Notes under the pieces: generated by a model
The model's input: only the letters and a program-made list of their open reading frames with translations
Told to the model about the DNA's origin: nothing
Database searches by the model: none
Shown: piece after piece, positions 37,387-45,748 of the stretch
How positions within the stretch are numbered: position 1 is the stretch's first letter
How the letters are laid out: the number at the start of each line of letters is the position of its first letter
From: Geothrix oryzae
Lineage (GTDB): Bacteria; Acidobacteriota; Holophagae; Holophagales; Holophagaceae
Direction: 5' to 3'
Assembly (NCBI RefSeq): GCF_030295385.1
Contig: NZ_AP027079.1
Span: 310,001-374,000 of the forward strand
Length of the DNA: 64,000 bases
Program-made: the position numbers and the translations under genes

Positions 37387-37986
37387 TCAGACTCCCACCG
37401 GTTCCTTGATCAGGCCCCGTCCGGCTTCGAAGGCTTCGAGGTTCTTCTCGGTCACGCGCGCGCCCTTGGACTCGAAGCGCTGGGTGATGACCTCGCGCCA
37501 GATGCCGTCATCCACGGGCAGGAAGCGCGAGGCCATGCCCAGGAGGACCATGCCGCCGGCCTGGCGGTGGTTCAGGCGCCGGGCGAGGTCCTCCGTATCC
37601 ACCAGGTGGGCGCCCGGCACGGCCTTGAGGGCCGCGTAGATGTCGTCCAGCGGGGGGTAGCCCTCCATGTCGGTCTGGGGTTCCTCGGACACCACGAGGG
37701 CGCCGCTCACGCGCAGCATGGACACATACCGCAGGGCCTCCAGGGGTTCGAGGGCGATCAGGAGATCGGCGCAGCCCTCGTCGATGATGGGCGAGCTGAG
37801 GGGGCCCTCGGCGTAGCAGACCTGGGCGTGGACGCTGCCGCCCCGCTGGCTCATGCCGTGGATCTCGGATTGGAGGGCGTGGAGGCCGCTGCGGCGCAGG
37901 GCCTCCAGCAGGATCTGGGCGAGGGAGAGCACGCCCTGGCCCCCGACGCCGGACAGGACGATGCCGTGGATGCGGGACGCGTTCAT
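37387..37986 (-). CDS. iorB: Indolepyruvate ferredoxin oxidoreductase, beta subunit
   Basis: A 199-residue gamma-type 2-oxoacid oxidoreductase subunit. GIVLSGVGGQGVLSLAQILLEA, SEIHGMSQRGGSVHAQV and the GMVLLG block match IorB. With IorA it oxidatively decarboxylates aryl-pyruvates to aryl-acetyl-CoA with reduced ferredoxin. Its ATG overlaps the iorA stop by 4 bases (ATGA). Confidence 0.93.
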   Translation of the reverse strand: MNASRIHGIVLSGVGGQGVLSLAQILLEALRRSGLHALQSEIHGMSQRGGSVHAQVCYAEGPLSSPIIDEGCADLLIALEPLEALRYVSMLRVSGALVVSEEPQTDMEGYPPLDDIYAALKAVPGAHLVDTEDLARRLNHRQAGGMVLLGMASRFLPVDDGIWREVITQRFESKGARVTEKNLEAFEAGRGLIKEPVGV

Positions 37987-39629
37987 GAGCAGGCCTCGCT
38001 GACGCAACGCTCGCGTTCCTGACGGTCGTGGTCCTTCAGGACGCCGCGGCGGATGGACTGGATGCACTCCCGGCGGAACACCACCACCGAGGGGCCGGGA
38101 TGCCGCAGCGCGGCCTCCATGGCCGCCACATTGGCTTCGTGCTGCTTGGGCACGGGCAGGAGCACCTGGACCTGGGCTTCGGGGATGCCCATGCCCAGCA
38201 CCATGCGCTCGACCTGGTCGAGGGCCTGACTGGGCTGCTGACCGGTCATGCCCACCACGCGGTTGTCGAGGATGACCACCGTGACATTGACGCCGGCATC
38301 GGCGGCGGTCAGCAGGGCGGGCAGGCCGCTGTGGCCGAAGGTGGAGTCGCCGATGACGGCCACAGAGGGCGTTTCACCGGCCAGGGCCGCGCCCACGGCC
38401 ATGCTGATGCTGGCGCCCATCTCGACCACGGCATGGATGGCGGCCATGGGCTCCTGGGCCGCCAGGGTGTAGCAGCCGATGTCGCCGAAGACGCGGGCCT
38501 CGGGGGCGCCGACCTTGGCGAGGGCCTCCTGCATGGCTCCGTAGGCGTCCACATGGCCGCAGCCGTCGCAGAAGCGGGGGGCGCGGATGGGCAGGTCCAG
38601 GCGGGCGGCGGCCTTCCCGTCGGGCAGCTTGAGCCCGAGGGCGTCCTTCAGGAGGCGCGGGGACAGCTCACCCGTGCGGGGCAGGGCCCCGTCGAGGCGG
38701 CCGTGGACCTTGGCGGTGCCGCGGAGGCCGAGGCGCTCCTCGAGCACCGGGTAGTCCTCTTCAAAGACCACGACCTCATCCACCTGGGCCAGGAAGGTCT
38801 GCTCCAGGGCCGGGTCCACGGGGTAGGCGGCGATCTCCAGACGGGGCAGGGCGGCCAGGGCCGGGTGCTCCAGGGCCAATTGACCGAAATAGGCCCGACC
38901 CATGCCGGCCAGGGCCACGCCCTGGCGCCCGCTCCCGGGGACCAGGCGGTTGAGGGTGGCGGCCTCGGCCTTCAGGCGGGGCTGCTTGGCCAGCAGGTCC
39001 ACATAGCGCCGGCGGGCGTTGGCGGGAATGAGCACCCAGTCCTGGATGGAGGCCTTCGGGGCGAGGCCCAGCCCGGTGGGGGCCAGGGTCTCGCGGCGGA
39101 CCAGCGCCGCCCGGCAATGGGCCAGGCGGGTCACGATGCGCAGCATCACGGGCACTTGGAGGGCCTCGGACAGCTCAAAGGCGCGGAAGGTGAGGTCGTA
39201 GCATTCCTGCACGGTGCTCGGCTCCAGGCAGGGCAGCCAGGCAAATTCCGCCAGGCGGCGGCTGTCCTGCTCGTTCTGGCTGCTGTGCATGCCGGGGTCA
39301 TCCGCCACCAGCAGGACGAGCCCCCCCCGGACGCCGGTGAGCGCCGAGTTGGCGTAGGCATCCAGGGCCACATTCAGGCCCACATGCTTCATGGTCACCA
39401 GCGTGCGGTGGCCGGCGTAGCTCATGCCCATGCCCAGGTCGTAGGCGACCTTCTCATTGGCGGCCCACTGGGCCGCCCGGCCGTCACCGGCCCGGTGGAT
39501 GAGGGCCTCGACGAACTCGAAGCCTTCGGTGGAAGGCGTGCCCGGATACCCGAACGCGCCCTTGATGCCGGCATCGAAGGCGGCGCAACCGACCGCCTCC
39601 ACGCCCAGCGCCAGGGTGCTATCTGCCAT
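37983..39629 (-). CDS. iorA: Indolepyruvate ferredoxin oxidoreductase, alpha subunit (short form)
   Basis: A 548-residue subunit. The N-terminal pyrimidine domain (GAFGYPGTPSTEGFEF) and the TPP domain (CDGCGHVDAY; GDIGCYTLA; VIGDSTFGHSGLPALL with DNRVVGMTG) are intact. The C-terminus, after VVVFRRECIQSIRRG, stops within about 25 residues; the 8Fe ferredoxin domain that normally follows in ~600-650-residue IorA proteins is missing. The start was put at ATG 39629, 5 nt after GGAGG. It is first in the iorA-iorB-ligase operon. Confidence 0.92.
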   Translation of the reverse strand: MADSTLALGVEAVGCAAFDAGIKGAFGYPGTPSTEGFEFVEALIHRAGDGRAAQWAANEKVAYDLGMGMSYAGHRTLVTMKHVGLNVALDAYANSALTGVRGGLVLLVADDPGMHSSQNEQDSRRLAEFAWLPCLEPSTVQECYDLTFRAFELSEALQVPVMLRIVTRLAHCRAALVRRETLAPTGLGLAPKASIQDWVLIPANARRRYVDLLAKQPRLKAEAATLNRLVPGSGRQGVALAGMGRAYFGQLALEHPALAALPRLEIAAYPVDPALEQTFLAQVDEVVVFEEDYPVLEERLGLRGTAKVHGRLDGALPRTGELSPRLLKDALGLKLPDGKAAARLDLPIRAPRFCDGCGHVDAYGAMQEALAKVGAPEARVFGDIGCYTLAAQEPMAAIHAVVEMGASISMAVGAALAGETPSVAVIGDSTFGHSGLPALLTAADAGVNVTVVILDNRVVGMTGQQPSQALDQVERMVLGMGIPEAQVQVLLPVPKQHEANVAAMEAALRHPGPSVVVFRRECIQSIRRGVLKDHDRQERERCVSEACS

Positions 39630-39676
39630 GAAATCCTCCAACCTTTTCCAAGTGGGAAGTATGTTCAGCGCGGACA

Positions 39677-39692
39677 GTGCCTAGGGTCACAC
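39677..39692. promoter_or_regulatory. Degenerate CRP-like site upstream of iorA
   Basis: GTGC-CTAGGG-TCACAC matches GTGA-N6-TCAC with one mismatch. It is 48 bp before the iorA ATG (minus strand), a plausible operator position. This is weaker than the other sites. Confidence 0.3.
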
Positions 39693-39779
39693 GGCGCCAC
39701 CCGGGCCCCGGGCTGTGCCCGGCATCACAGCGGTCCGGGGCGGTCGTAACTCCGGTGAGAAATCCGGGAACCTTTCCCA

Positions 39780-39802
39780 GTGCCCCCGGTCACAACTTTG
39801 TC
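39780..39802 (+). promoter_or_regulatory. CRP-like site E with conserved GGTCACAACTTTGTC block
   Basis: GTGC-CCCCGG-TCACAA (39780-39795) has a perfect right half-site. The 15-mer GGTCACAACTTTGTC (39788-39802) recurs exactly at 49461-49475 upstream of decaheme 3. It lies 375 bp before the porin gene, so the transcript would have a long leader. Confidence 0.55.
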
Positions 39803-39830
39803 CGTTGGGACAGGTTTTGATGGGATCCAG

Positions 39831-39985
39831 GAGGGTTTTAAAACAGGATTTTTTTTGATTACGAAATAAATAACTTATTTATTATTAATTTTTATGAGTG
39901 CAATTGAAATGTCATGGTTCCGTGTTTAAATCACTCTACAAAACTATTTGGTTAAGAAAGAAAAGTGCATTTGCACTCTTGAGGT
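39831..39985 (+). promoter_or_regulatory. AT-rich island with nested palindromes before the porin-cytochrome operon
   Basis: A ~150-bp AT-rich stretch in a GC-rich chromosome. It contains GTTTTAAAAC (39835-39844), AATAAATAA-C-TTATTTATT (39865-39883) and AGTGCA-TT-TGCACT (39964-39977). TTGATT (39855-39860) and TTTATT (39878-39883) are 17 bp apart and could be a promoter. The remainder of 39630-40070 shows nothing else clear. Confidence 0.5.
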
Positions 39986-40070
39986 CGGCTGAGTTCAGGC
40001 CTAGTGTCGTTGCTGATACGAACATCGGCTTAGCACTCGATGTCCCTCGTCCAGCCCAAGGAGGTCCCGC

Positions 40071-40130
40071 ATGACTCACCGAACTGTCACGAGGGACCCG
40101 GCCACCGCCCCCCAGGGATCATTCGTCTAG
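40071..40130 (+). CDS. Candidate 19-residue upstream ORF before the porin gene
   Basis: ATG 40071 has a near-perfect AAGGAGG (40058-40064) 6 nt upstream, better than most genes here. The ORF encodes MTHRTVTRDPATAPQGSFV and stops at 40130, 39 bp before the porin start. Four of its 19 residues are Thr. It may be a regulatory leader peptide. Its short length means coding cannot be proved from sequence. Confidence 0.4.
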   Translation: MTHRTVTRDPATAPQGSFV

Positions 40131-40169
40131 AACGGCCAACCCACCGCGCACTGCGAGATGAGGCGAATC

Positions 40170-41549
40170 ATGAAGCGACGCAACCATGTGGTCCTCCTTG
40201 CCACACTGATGTCTGCCACTGCCTGGGGCCAGGAGGTCAGCCTCTACGGCACCACCATGGCCCAGATGTGGAAGCAGGACACTCCCGGCTTCGACAAGGC
40301 CACCTTCACCCCCGCGACCCAGTACCTCGGGATCGACGCCACCAAGCTGGGCACCGACAACCTGTCGCTGCACCTCTTCGGTTGGGGCCGGACGGACCTG
40401 TCCGACGCCTCCACCCTGGAAGGGAAGTCGGGCGGCTACCTGAACTACGGCTACCTGCAGTACCGGTTCGACCGGGCCAACGCCGAGATCAAGGCGGGCC
40501 GGATGACGGTCAACCAGAGCACCGGCTTCGAGCAGATCGACGGCGTCAGCGTCCGGACCGACCTGCGGGGCGGGTTCTCCGTGTCGGCCTTCGGCGGCCG
40601 CCCCGTCTACTACAAGACGGTGGATCCCCGGAACCAGACGGACTACGAGTTCCAGCGGGATGCCATCTTCGGCACGCGCCTGGGCTGGCGGATGCCCAAG
40701 GTGGGCGAGATCGGCGTCTCCTTCCTCCAGGACGGGACGAAGGCCGCCAAGGACCTCGACATCCCCTCCCCCATCGACTACACCCGCAAGCAGCTGGGCG
40801 TCGATGTCCTGATCACGCCGGCCACGATCTTCGATGTCCGCGGCCGGACGGTGTTCGACCTCGCCGACCACGCCCCCGCAGCGCCCGGCGCGCCGGACCG
40901 CAACAAGATCGCCGAGCACGACTACACCGCCAGCCTGAAGCTGGGCGGCCAGTTCGTCCTGTCCGGCAACTTCGCGGAACGGAACTTCTTCGCCTACTTC
41001 GCCGGGACGAACCTGCCCTCCCTCTTCCGTCAGGACGAGAAGGACATGTTCCGCGGCTTCGGCGGCAGCATCACCTGGAACGCGCCCTCGACGGTGCAGA
41101 TCGTGGCCGACTACCGCCACATGCACCGGGAGAGCTTCGGCGATGTGAACCGGGCCGGTGGCGAGATCCGCTGGGCCTCCAGCGAGAAGACCTTCCAGGC
41201 CGGCGTCGGCGCCCACTGGGTGAACGCCGCGAATACGAAGTTCGTGGATCCCGCGACGCCCTACCGCAGCCTCTCCCACAAGGAGGCCCGCGCCTGGATG
41301 ATGACCGTCAAGGGCAAGTTCTCCGCGAGCCTGGACGGCATCCTGCAGCGCTACGACAGCGGCAACCCGTACCTGGCGGGCATGAAGAATGTCTACGAAG
41401 CGGTCGCCTCGCTCGGATTCCAGGCGACCACGAACCTGAAGATGTCCGGCGATGTCAGCTATGGCACCAACCCCGTGGCCAAGCATGAGACCCGGGGACT
41501 GCTGCGGGCCGAGTATCGGTTCGGCTTTGCTAAGAAGGGAGGTCGTTAA
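40170..41549 (+). CDS. Outer-membrane beta-barrel porin of a porin-cytochrome conduit
   Basis: A 459-residue protein with a signal peptide (MKRRNHVVLLATLMSATAWG, cut before QE). The mature part is a run of amphipathic strands (VSLYGTTMAQMW; YLNYGYLQYRF; LGVDVLIT; LKLGGQFVLSGNF) ending RAEYRFGFAKKGGR, as expected of an outer-membrane barrel. It leads an operon with two multiheme lipoproteins and a decaheme, so it likely forms the sheath through which hemes cross the outer membrane. It does not show the CXXC seen in Shewanella MtrB. GAGG lies before ATG 40170; the next gene overlaps its stop (TAATG). Confidence 0.8.
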   Translation: MKRRNHVVLLATLMSATAWGQEVSLYGTTMAQMWKQDTPGFDKATFTPATQYLGIDATKLGTDNLSLHLFGWGRTDLSDASTLEGKSGGYLNYGYLQYRFDRANAEIKAGRMTVNQSTGFEQIDGVSVRTDLRGGFSVSAFGGRPVYYKTVDPRNQTDYEFQRDAIFGTRLGWRMPKVGEIGVSFLQDGTKAAKDLDIPSPIDYTRKQLGVDVLITPATIFDVRGRTVFDLADHAPAAPGAPDRNKIAEHDYTASLKLGGQFVLSGNFAERNFFAYFAGTNLPSLFRQDEKDMFRGFGGSITWNAPSTVQIVADYRHMHRESFGDVNRAGGEIRWASSEKTFQAGVGAHWVNAANTKFVDPATPYRSLSHKEARAWMMTVKGKFSASLDGILQRYDSGNPYLAGMKNVYEAVASLGFQATTNLKMSGDVSYGTNPVAKHETRGLLRAEYRFGFAKKGGR

Positions 41550-42022
41550 TGGCCCGGAATACGGTCTTCAAGTTCATCGGCGTGGCGCTGGGCCTCGGGT
41601 TCCTCATGGCCTGCAGCCTCATCTCGCCTGAGACGAGCTACGCCCCCACCCATCCGCAGGAGCTGAGCGCCGGCCGCCCCATGTGCTCCGAGTGCCACAG
41701 CACCGATGTGGCCAAGGGCGCCCTCAAGCCCTACGCCTCCTTCGACCACACCGCCAATTTCGTGAAGGACCACCGCTTCCAGGCCAACCAGGACGCGAAC
41801 ACCTGCGCTTCCTGCCACGCCCAGTCCTTCTGCACGGACTGCCACGGCGGCAAGGTGCCCATGAAGCCCTCGATCCGGCTCAGCGACCGCCCGGACCGCG
41901 ACACGCCGCACCGCGGCGACTTCATGACCCTCCACCGCCTGGAAGGCAAGATGGATCCGTCCAGCTGCTACACCTGCCACGGCCGAGCCAACAACGACAA
42001 GTGCAAGGCTTGTCACCGGTAG
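41549..42022 (+). CDS. Pentaheme c-type cytochrome lipoprotein
   Basis: A 157-residue protein. The lipobox LMAC at about residue 22 predicts a lipid-anchored N-terminus. Five CxxCH heme sites follow: CSECH, CASCH, CTDCH, CYTCH and CKACH. It is periplasm- or inner-leaflet-facing by analogy with MtrA-like partners, but much smaller than MtrA. GGGAGG precedes the start, which overlaps the porin stop by one base, so the two are translationally coupled. Confidence 0.92.
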   Translation: MARNTVFKFIGVALGLGFLMACSLISPETSYAPTHPQELSAGRPMCSECHSTDVAKGALKPYASFDHTANFVKDHRFQANQDANTCASCHAQSFCTDCHGGKVPMKPSIRLSDRPDRDTPHRGDFMTLHRLEGKMDPSSCYTCHGRANNDKCKACHR

Positions 42023-42052
42023 GCATCCGTTTAAGCCTTGAAGGGGAACACC

Positions 42053-42688
42053 ATGAACAGAGCTAAGCTGGTGATGGGAAGCTGTTTTGCAGTGGCCCTC
42101 GCCCTCCTTGCCTGGGGATGCAGCGGAACCGCCGGTCCGGCGACCCAGCTGAGCCCGACCAAGGCCGAGCACCAGGCCGGTTGGATCCAGACCCACTGGG
42201 CCGAGTATGTGAAGACGCCCGACCAGTGCCGTACCTGCCACGGTTCCACCTCGGACCCGGCGGCGGCGGGCGGCATCTCCAAGGTGAGCTGCTTCACCTG
42301 CCACCCCAAGGGCATCAACCACCCCGCGGGTTGGGCCGACCCCGCCCAGCACGGCCGCCTCGGCGCCCAGCTGGCGCCGAGCACCGATCCCACGGCCATG
42401 GCGGGCTTCGCCCACTGCGCCAAGTGCCACGGATCGACCTACGACAACGGCCTCACCACCTCCTGCAAGAGCTGCCACACCAAGGCGCCGCATCCTGATC
42501 GGCCCTGGCTCGGCGCCACCCTGGCGACGCCCAGCCATGTGAACACCAATGTGGCCAACGCGCCGGAGTGCTTCAAGTGCCACGCCAACGGCGCCAACTC
42601 CGTGCTGAAGCCCGCGACGCCCGCTCCGGCGGGAACCGCCCCCGGCTGCTTCAACGCCACCATGTGCCACGGTCGGACCGTCAACTAG
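42053..42688 (+). CDS. Penta- or hexaheme c-type cytochrome lipoprotein
   Basis: A 211-residue protein with a lipoprotein-like signal ending LLAWGCSG. Five canonical sites are CRTCH, CFTCH, CAKCH, CKSCH and CFKCH. Near the C-terminus CFNATMCHG has spacing C-x5-CH; this could be a sixth, non-canonical heme site or simply a disulfide. It follows the pentaheme gene by 30 bp, and GGGG lies before ATG 42053. It probably forms part of the conduit with the porin. Confidence 0.9.
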   Translation: MNRAKLVMGSCFAVALALLAWGCSGTAGPATQLSPTKAEHQAGWIQTHWAEYVKTPDQCRTCHGSTSDPAAAGGISKVSCFTCHPKGINHPAGWADPAQHGRLGAQLAPSTDPTAMAGFAHCAKCHGSTYDNGLTTSCKSCHTKAPHPDRPWLGATLATPSHVNTNVANAPECFKCHANGANSVLKPATPAPAGTAPGCFNATMCHGRTVN

Positions 42689-42756
42689 AGCCTTCGCCCC
42701 AGCCTTTCCGGGCAGGCCCGAGATTGCATCGAAACTACGGATGTAGAAGGAGGTTC

Positions 42757-42867
42757 ATGGCCAAGTTACCCCAGGGGATCTCCTCGTCCACTTTAGTCAT
42801 CACCGCTTTTGTCAGCGCCCTTTTCATCACTAGTTCCACCCACTCACAACGGAGAAAAGAACCATGA
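42757..42867 (+). CDS. Candidate 36-residue hydrophobic leader protein before decaheme 1
   Basis: ATG 42757 follows AAGGAGG at 42747-42753. The product has one hydrophobic stretch (STLVITAFVSALFITS) and a basic end (HSQRRKEP). Its stop overlaps the decaheme ATG by 4 bases (ATGA), which would couple translation. The related leader of decaheme 3 does not keep this ORF, so it may be non-coding. Confidence 0.35.
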   Translation: MAKLPQGISSSTLVITAFVSALFITSSTHSQRRKEP

Positions 42868-45539
42868 AGCAACCACCTCTCAAACAGCTCTGCGGGCTCA
42901 TCGCCACCGCAGCGGTCGCCCTGGTGCTGATCGGGTGTAACGGGAAGGCCGGTCAGAACGGTCTGAACGGCACCAACGGCACCAACGGCACCAACGGCAC
43001 CAATGGCACCAATGGCACCAACGCCACCATCACCGTGAACGCCGCCCAGATGACCCCCGATCAGTGGGGCGACCTCACCCTGAAGGGCACCATCACCAGC
43101 GCCACCGTGACCAACGGCAAGCCCGTGGTGAACTTCACCGTGACCAACGGCACCGGCACCCCCGTGGTGGGCCTCGGCTTCACCACCAAGGCCGCCAACG
43201 CCCTGGTTCCCAGCTACGCCAACATGTCCTTCGCCATCGCGAAGCTGGTGCCCGGCACGAACGGCAGCCCCAGCAAGTGGGTCAGCTACATCGTGACCTC
43301 GATGCCGAACACCACCACCGCCACCGCCCCCGCCAAGCCCACCACCGACAATGCGGGCACCCTGGTCGACAACGGCGACGGTTCCTACAAGTACACCTTC
43401 TACCGCGACATCACGGCCGCCCAGGGCGTCCTGGATGCCGCCACCTACACGGGCAACAACGCCAAGGCTGACCTGGGCGATGTGACCTACCAGCCGGCCC
43501 TGACGCACCGCATTGCCCTGCAGATCAGCGGCAACGCCCGCGGCACCGGCACCAACACCCCCGATGCCACCAACTCCGGCATCGCCGGCGTCGTCGTCAA
43601 GACCCCGGCCAACCTGTGGTACGACTTCATCCCTGCCACCGGCAAGGCCGTCGCGGCCACGGACGAGCAGCGCAACATCGTGGACACGGCTTCCTGCAAC
43701 CGCTGCCACACCAAGTTCAACGGCTTCCACGGCAGCAGCCGCATCGAGGCTCAGTACTGCACGGTCTGCCACACCGACCAGCGCAAGTACGGCAATGCCG
43801 AAGCCACCAAGACCGCCACGGGTTTCTCCGGCAGCACCAGCAAGATCAATGGCCTGGCCGTGGGCGACTTCCCCGCCTTCATCCACCGCCTCCACGCCGG
43901 TGAAGAGCTGAGCAAGGACGGCTACAACTATGCCGGCATCGCGTTCAACGAGGTCACCTATCCCCAGGACCTGCGCAACTGCGCGATGTGCCACACCGCT
44001 TCTGCCGTCACCCCCCAGGGCGACAACTGGAACACCAAGCCCAGCCGCATGGCCTGCGGCGCCTGCCACGACAAGATTGACTGGGCGACCGGCGCCAACC
44101 ACGCGGGCGGCGCTGCCACCTCCGATGTCAACTGCAGCTCCTGCCACGGCGCCGCCGGCATCAAGCTGAACCACATCCCCGTGACTCCGCCGAACCCGGC
44201 CTTCGCCACCGGTGGTTACACCAATGGCTCGGCCCTGGCCGCCTACACCAACAACCTGCCCGCCGGCGCCATCAAGGTCACTTGGGATCTCAAGAGCGTG
44301 ACCCTGAACGCCAGCCAGCAGCCCGTCTTCGAGTTCCGCTTCCTCCAGGACGGTGCCCGCGCCGACTTCAATGTCGCCAGCGCCACCAAGACCGAGCTGT
44401 GGGACAACTTCGTGGGCGGCCCCAGCGTCTACCTGGCCTATGCCGTGCCCCAGGATGGCGTGGCCACCCCCGCCGACTGGAACGCCACCGCCAGCGGCTA
44501 CATCAAGAAGATATGGAACGGCACCGCCACCGGCGCCGCCGCGGGCACCATGACCGGCCCCGACAGCAACGGCTACTACAAGATCACCCTCACGGGCGTG
44601 AAGGTCCCCGCCACCGCCACCATGATCACCGGCGGCATCGGCTACACCTACAACAAGAACAGCCAGTCCATCACCCAGACCAATGTCCCGGGCTACGCCT
44701 ACGACACGACCACGATGATGGGTGGCCTGAGCGTTCCTCCCCCCAATGTCACCAAGCTGGTCAGCGGGACCCTGCCCACCGGCTTCGCCGCGCAGGCCGC
44801 TCGCCGCACCATCGTCACCAACGCCAAGTGCAATGAGTGCCATGTGGCCCTGGGCGTCTTCACTACCTCGGCCTACCACGCCGGTGAGCGGAACGATGCC
44901 TACAGCTGCACCTTCTGCCACTCCGTCAACCGGGCCAACAATGGCTGGAGCGTGAACGCCAAGGATGCCATCCACGCCCTGCACGCCTCCTCCGTGCGCG
45001 AGAACAAGTTCTCCTGGCACGCGGATGTCGCCCAGTTCTGGAAGCCGACCTACCCGGCCATCCTGAACAACTGCGAAGCCTGCCATGTGTCCGGCACCTA
45101 TGACTTCACCGCCAGCGCCTCCGCTGCGGCCCTCCCGAACCTCCTGGCCTCCACGACCGCCTATGGCGATTACAAGAAGGCCGTGGACGGAACGGTGCTT
45201 CCCGCGGGTTCCACCCTGCCTGTGGTCACCACCGGCAACGAGGCCTTCGGCAACTACTACTCCCCCTATGTCAGCTGGGGCAACTACGGCACCGCCTTCG
45301 CCGTGTCCGCCGCGGGTGTCAGCACCCCCGCGACCCTCACGACCCTGGTCACCTCGCCGATCACCGCTGCCTGCTGGGCCTGCCATGACAGCAAGCCTGC
45401 GGTCGCCCACATGCGGGGCAACGGCGGCACCATCAACGAGACCCGCGACCTCCTGGCCGTCCGGACCGAGCAGTGCATGATCTGCCACGCCGCCGGCAAG
45501 ACCGCGGACATCAAGGCCGTGCACATGAACTTCAAGTAG
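42864..45539 (+). CDS. Decaheme c-type cytochrome 1, OmcA/MtrC family lipoprotein
   Basis: An 891-residue protein. The lipobox LIGC (Cys25) is followed by a (Gly-Thr-Asn)6 hinge (36-53). A beta domain precedes five hemes from residue 278 (CNRCH, CTVCH, CAMCH, CGACH, CSSCH). After a second beta domain come five more, ending near 871 (CNECH, CTFCH, CEACH, CWACH, CMICH). This 5+5 split is the OmcA/MtrC architecture of surface-exposed terminal reductases for metal oxides or electrodes. It is the last gene of the porin-cytochrome operon. Decaheme 2 is its closest relative in the window. Confidence 0.95.
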   Translation: MKQPPLKQLCGLIATAAVALVLIGCNGKAGQNGLNGTNGTNGTNGTNGTNGTNATITVNAAQMTPDQWGDLTLKGTITSATVTNGKPVVNFTVTNGTGTPVVGLGFTTKAANALVPSYANMSFAIAKLVPGTNGSPSKWVSYIVTSMPNTTTATAPAKPTTDNAGTLVDNGDGSYKYTFYRDITAAQGVLDAATYTGNNAKADLGDVTYQPALTHRIALQISGNARGTGTNTPDATNSGIAGVVVKTPANLWYDFIPATGKAVAATDEQRNIVDTASCNRCHTKFNGFHGSSRIEAQYCTVCHTDQRKYGNAEATKTATGFSGSTSKINGLAVGDFPAFIHRLHAGEELSKDGYNYAGIAFNEVTYPQDLRNCAMCHTASAVTPQGDNWNTKPSRMACGACHDKIDWATGANHAGGAATSDVNCSSCHGAAGIKLNHIPVTPPNPAFATGGYTNGSALAAYTNNLPAGAIKVTWDLKSVTLNASQQPVFEFRFLQDGARADFNVASATKTELWDNFVGGPSVYLAYAVPQDGVATPADWNATASGYIKKIWNGTATGAAAGTMTGPDSNGYYKITLTGVKVPATATMITGGIGYTYNKNSQSITQTNVPGYAYDTTTMMGGLSVPPPNVTKLVSGTLPTGFAAQAARRTIVTNAKCNECHVALGVFTTSAYHAGERNDAYSCTFCHSVNRANNGWSVNAKDAIHALHASSVRENKFSWHADVAQFWKPTYPAILNNCEACHVSGTYDFTASASAAALPNLLASTTAYGDYKKAVDGTVLPAGSTLPVVTTGNEAFGNYYSPYVSWGNYGTAFAVSAAGVSTPATLTTLVTSPITAACWACHDSKPAVAHMRGNGGTINETRDLLAVRTEQCMICHAAGKTADIKAVHMNFK
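42969..43022 (+). repeat. Six 9-bp repeats encoding Gly-Thr-Asn (decaheme 1)
   Basis: Tandem copies of GGCACCAAC or GGCACCAAT encode GTN x6 directly after the lipid anchor. The reading is collagen-like Gly-x-y. Near-identical 9-mers make length change by slippage possible. Confidence 0.9.
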
Positions 45540-45547
45540 CCGTCAAA

Positions 45548-45629
45548 CCGGAGCGCGGCTCGCCGCGCTCCGGACGCACCACCTGCACGAAGAAAGGACC
45601 CGGGCTGGAAAGCCCGGGTCTTTTCTTTT
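45548..45629 (+). terminator. Tandem hairpins ending the porin-decaheme 1 operon
   Basis: Hairpin 1 has arms CCGGAGCGCGG at 45548-45558 and 45563-45573. Hairpin 2 has arms GACCCGGGCT at 45597-45606 and 45611-45620, loop GGAA, followed by TTTTCTTTT. Hairpin 2 is a strong rho-independent terminator. Confidence 0.85.
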
Positions 45630-45748
45630 GTGCGCCCGGCCCTCCCCGAGTGATTGGGCGAGTCAGGTGCGGTCTCTGCCGGGGAGAGGCCCACCGGGGC
45701 CCTCCCGGATTTGGATTTAGCCGTGACCTCCCATTGATGGGCCGTCTC

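Noticed and set aside
40170..41549. Calling the porin mtrB
   Set aside because: It is a plausible conduit barrel by context, but it lacks the usual N-terminal CXXC and is much shorter than MtrB (~700 residues), so no gene symbol is given.
42969..43022. Short tandem repeats considered as a CRISPR-like or minisatellite array
   Set aside because: They are in-frame codons for Gly-Thr-Asn inside a lipoprotein and are 9 bp with no spacers.
42735..45524. Very long minus-strand open frame opposite decaheme 1, with similar ones opposite decahemes 2 and 3
   Set aside because: Low-complexity Gly/Val/Ala-rich products with no signal or motif. They arise because GC-rich codons on one strand avoid stops on the other. 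The plus-strand CxxCH genes are certain.
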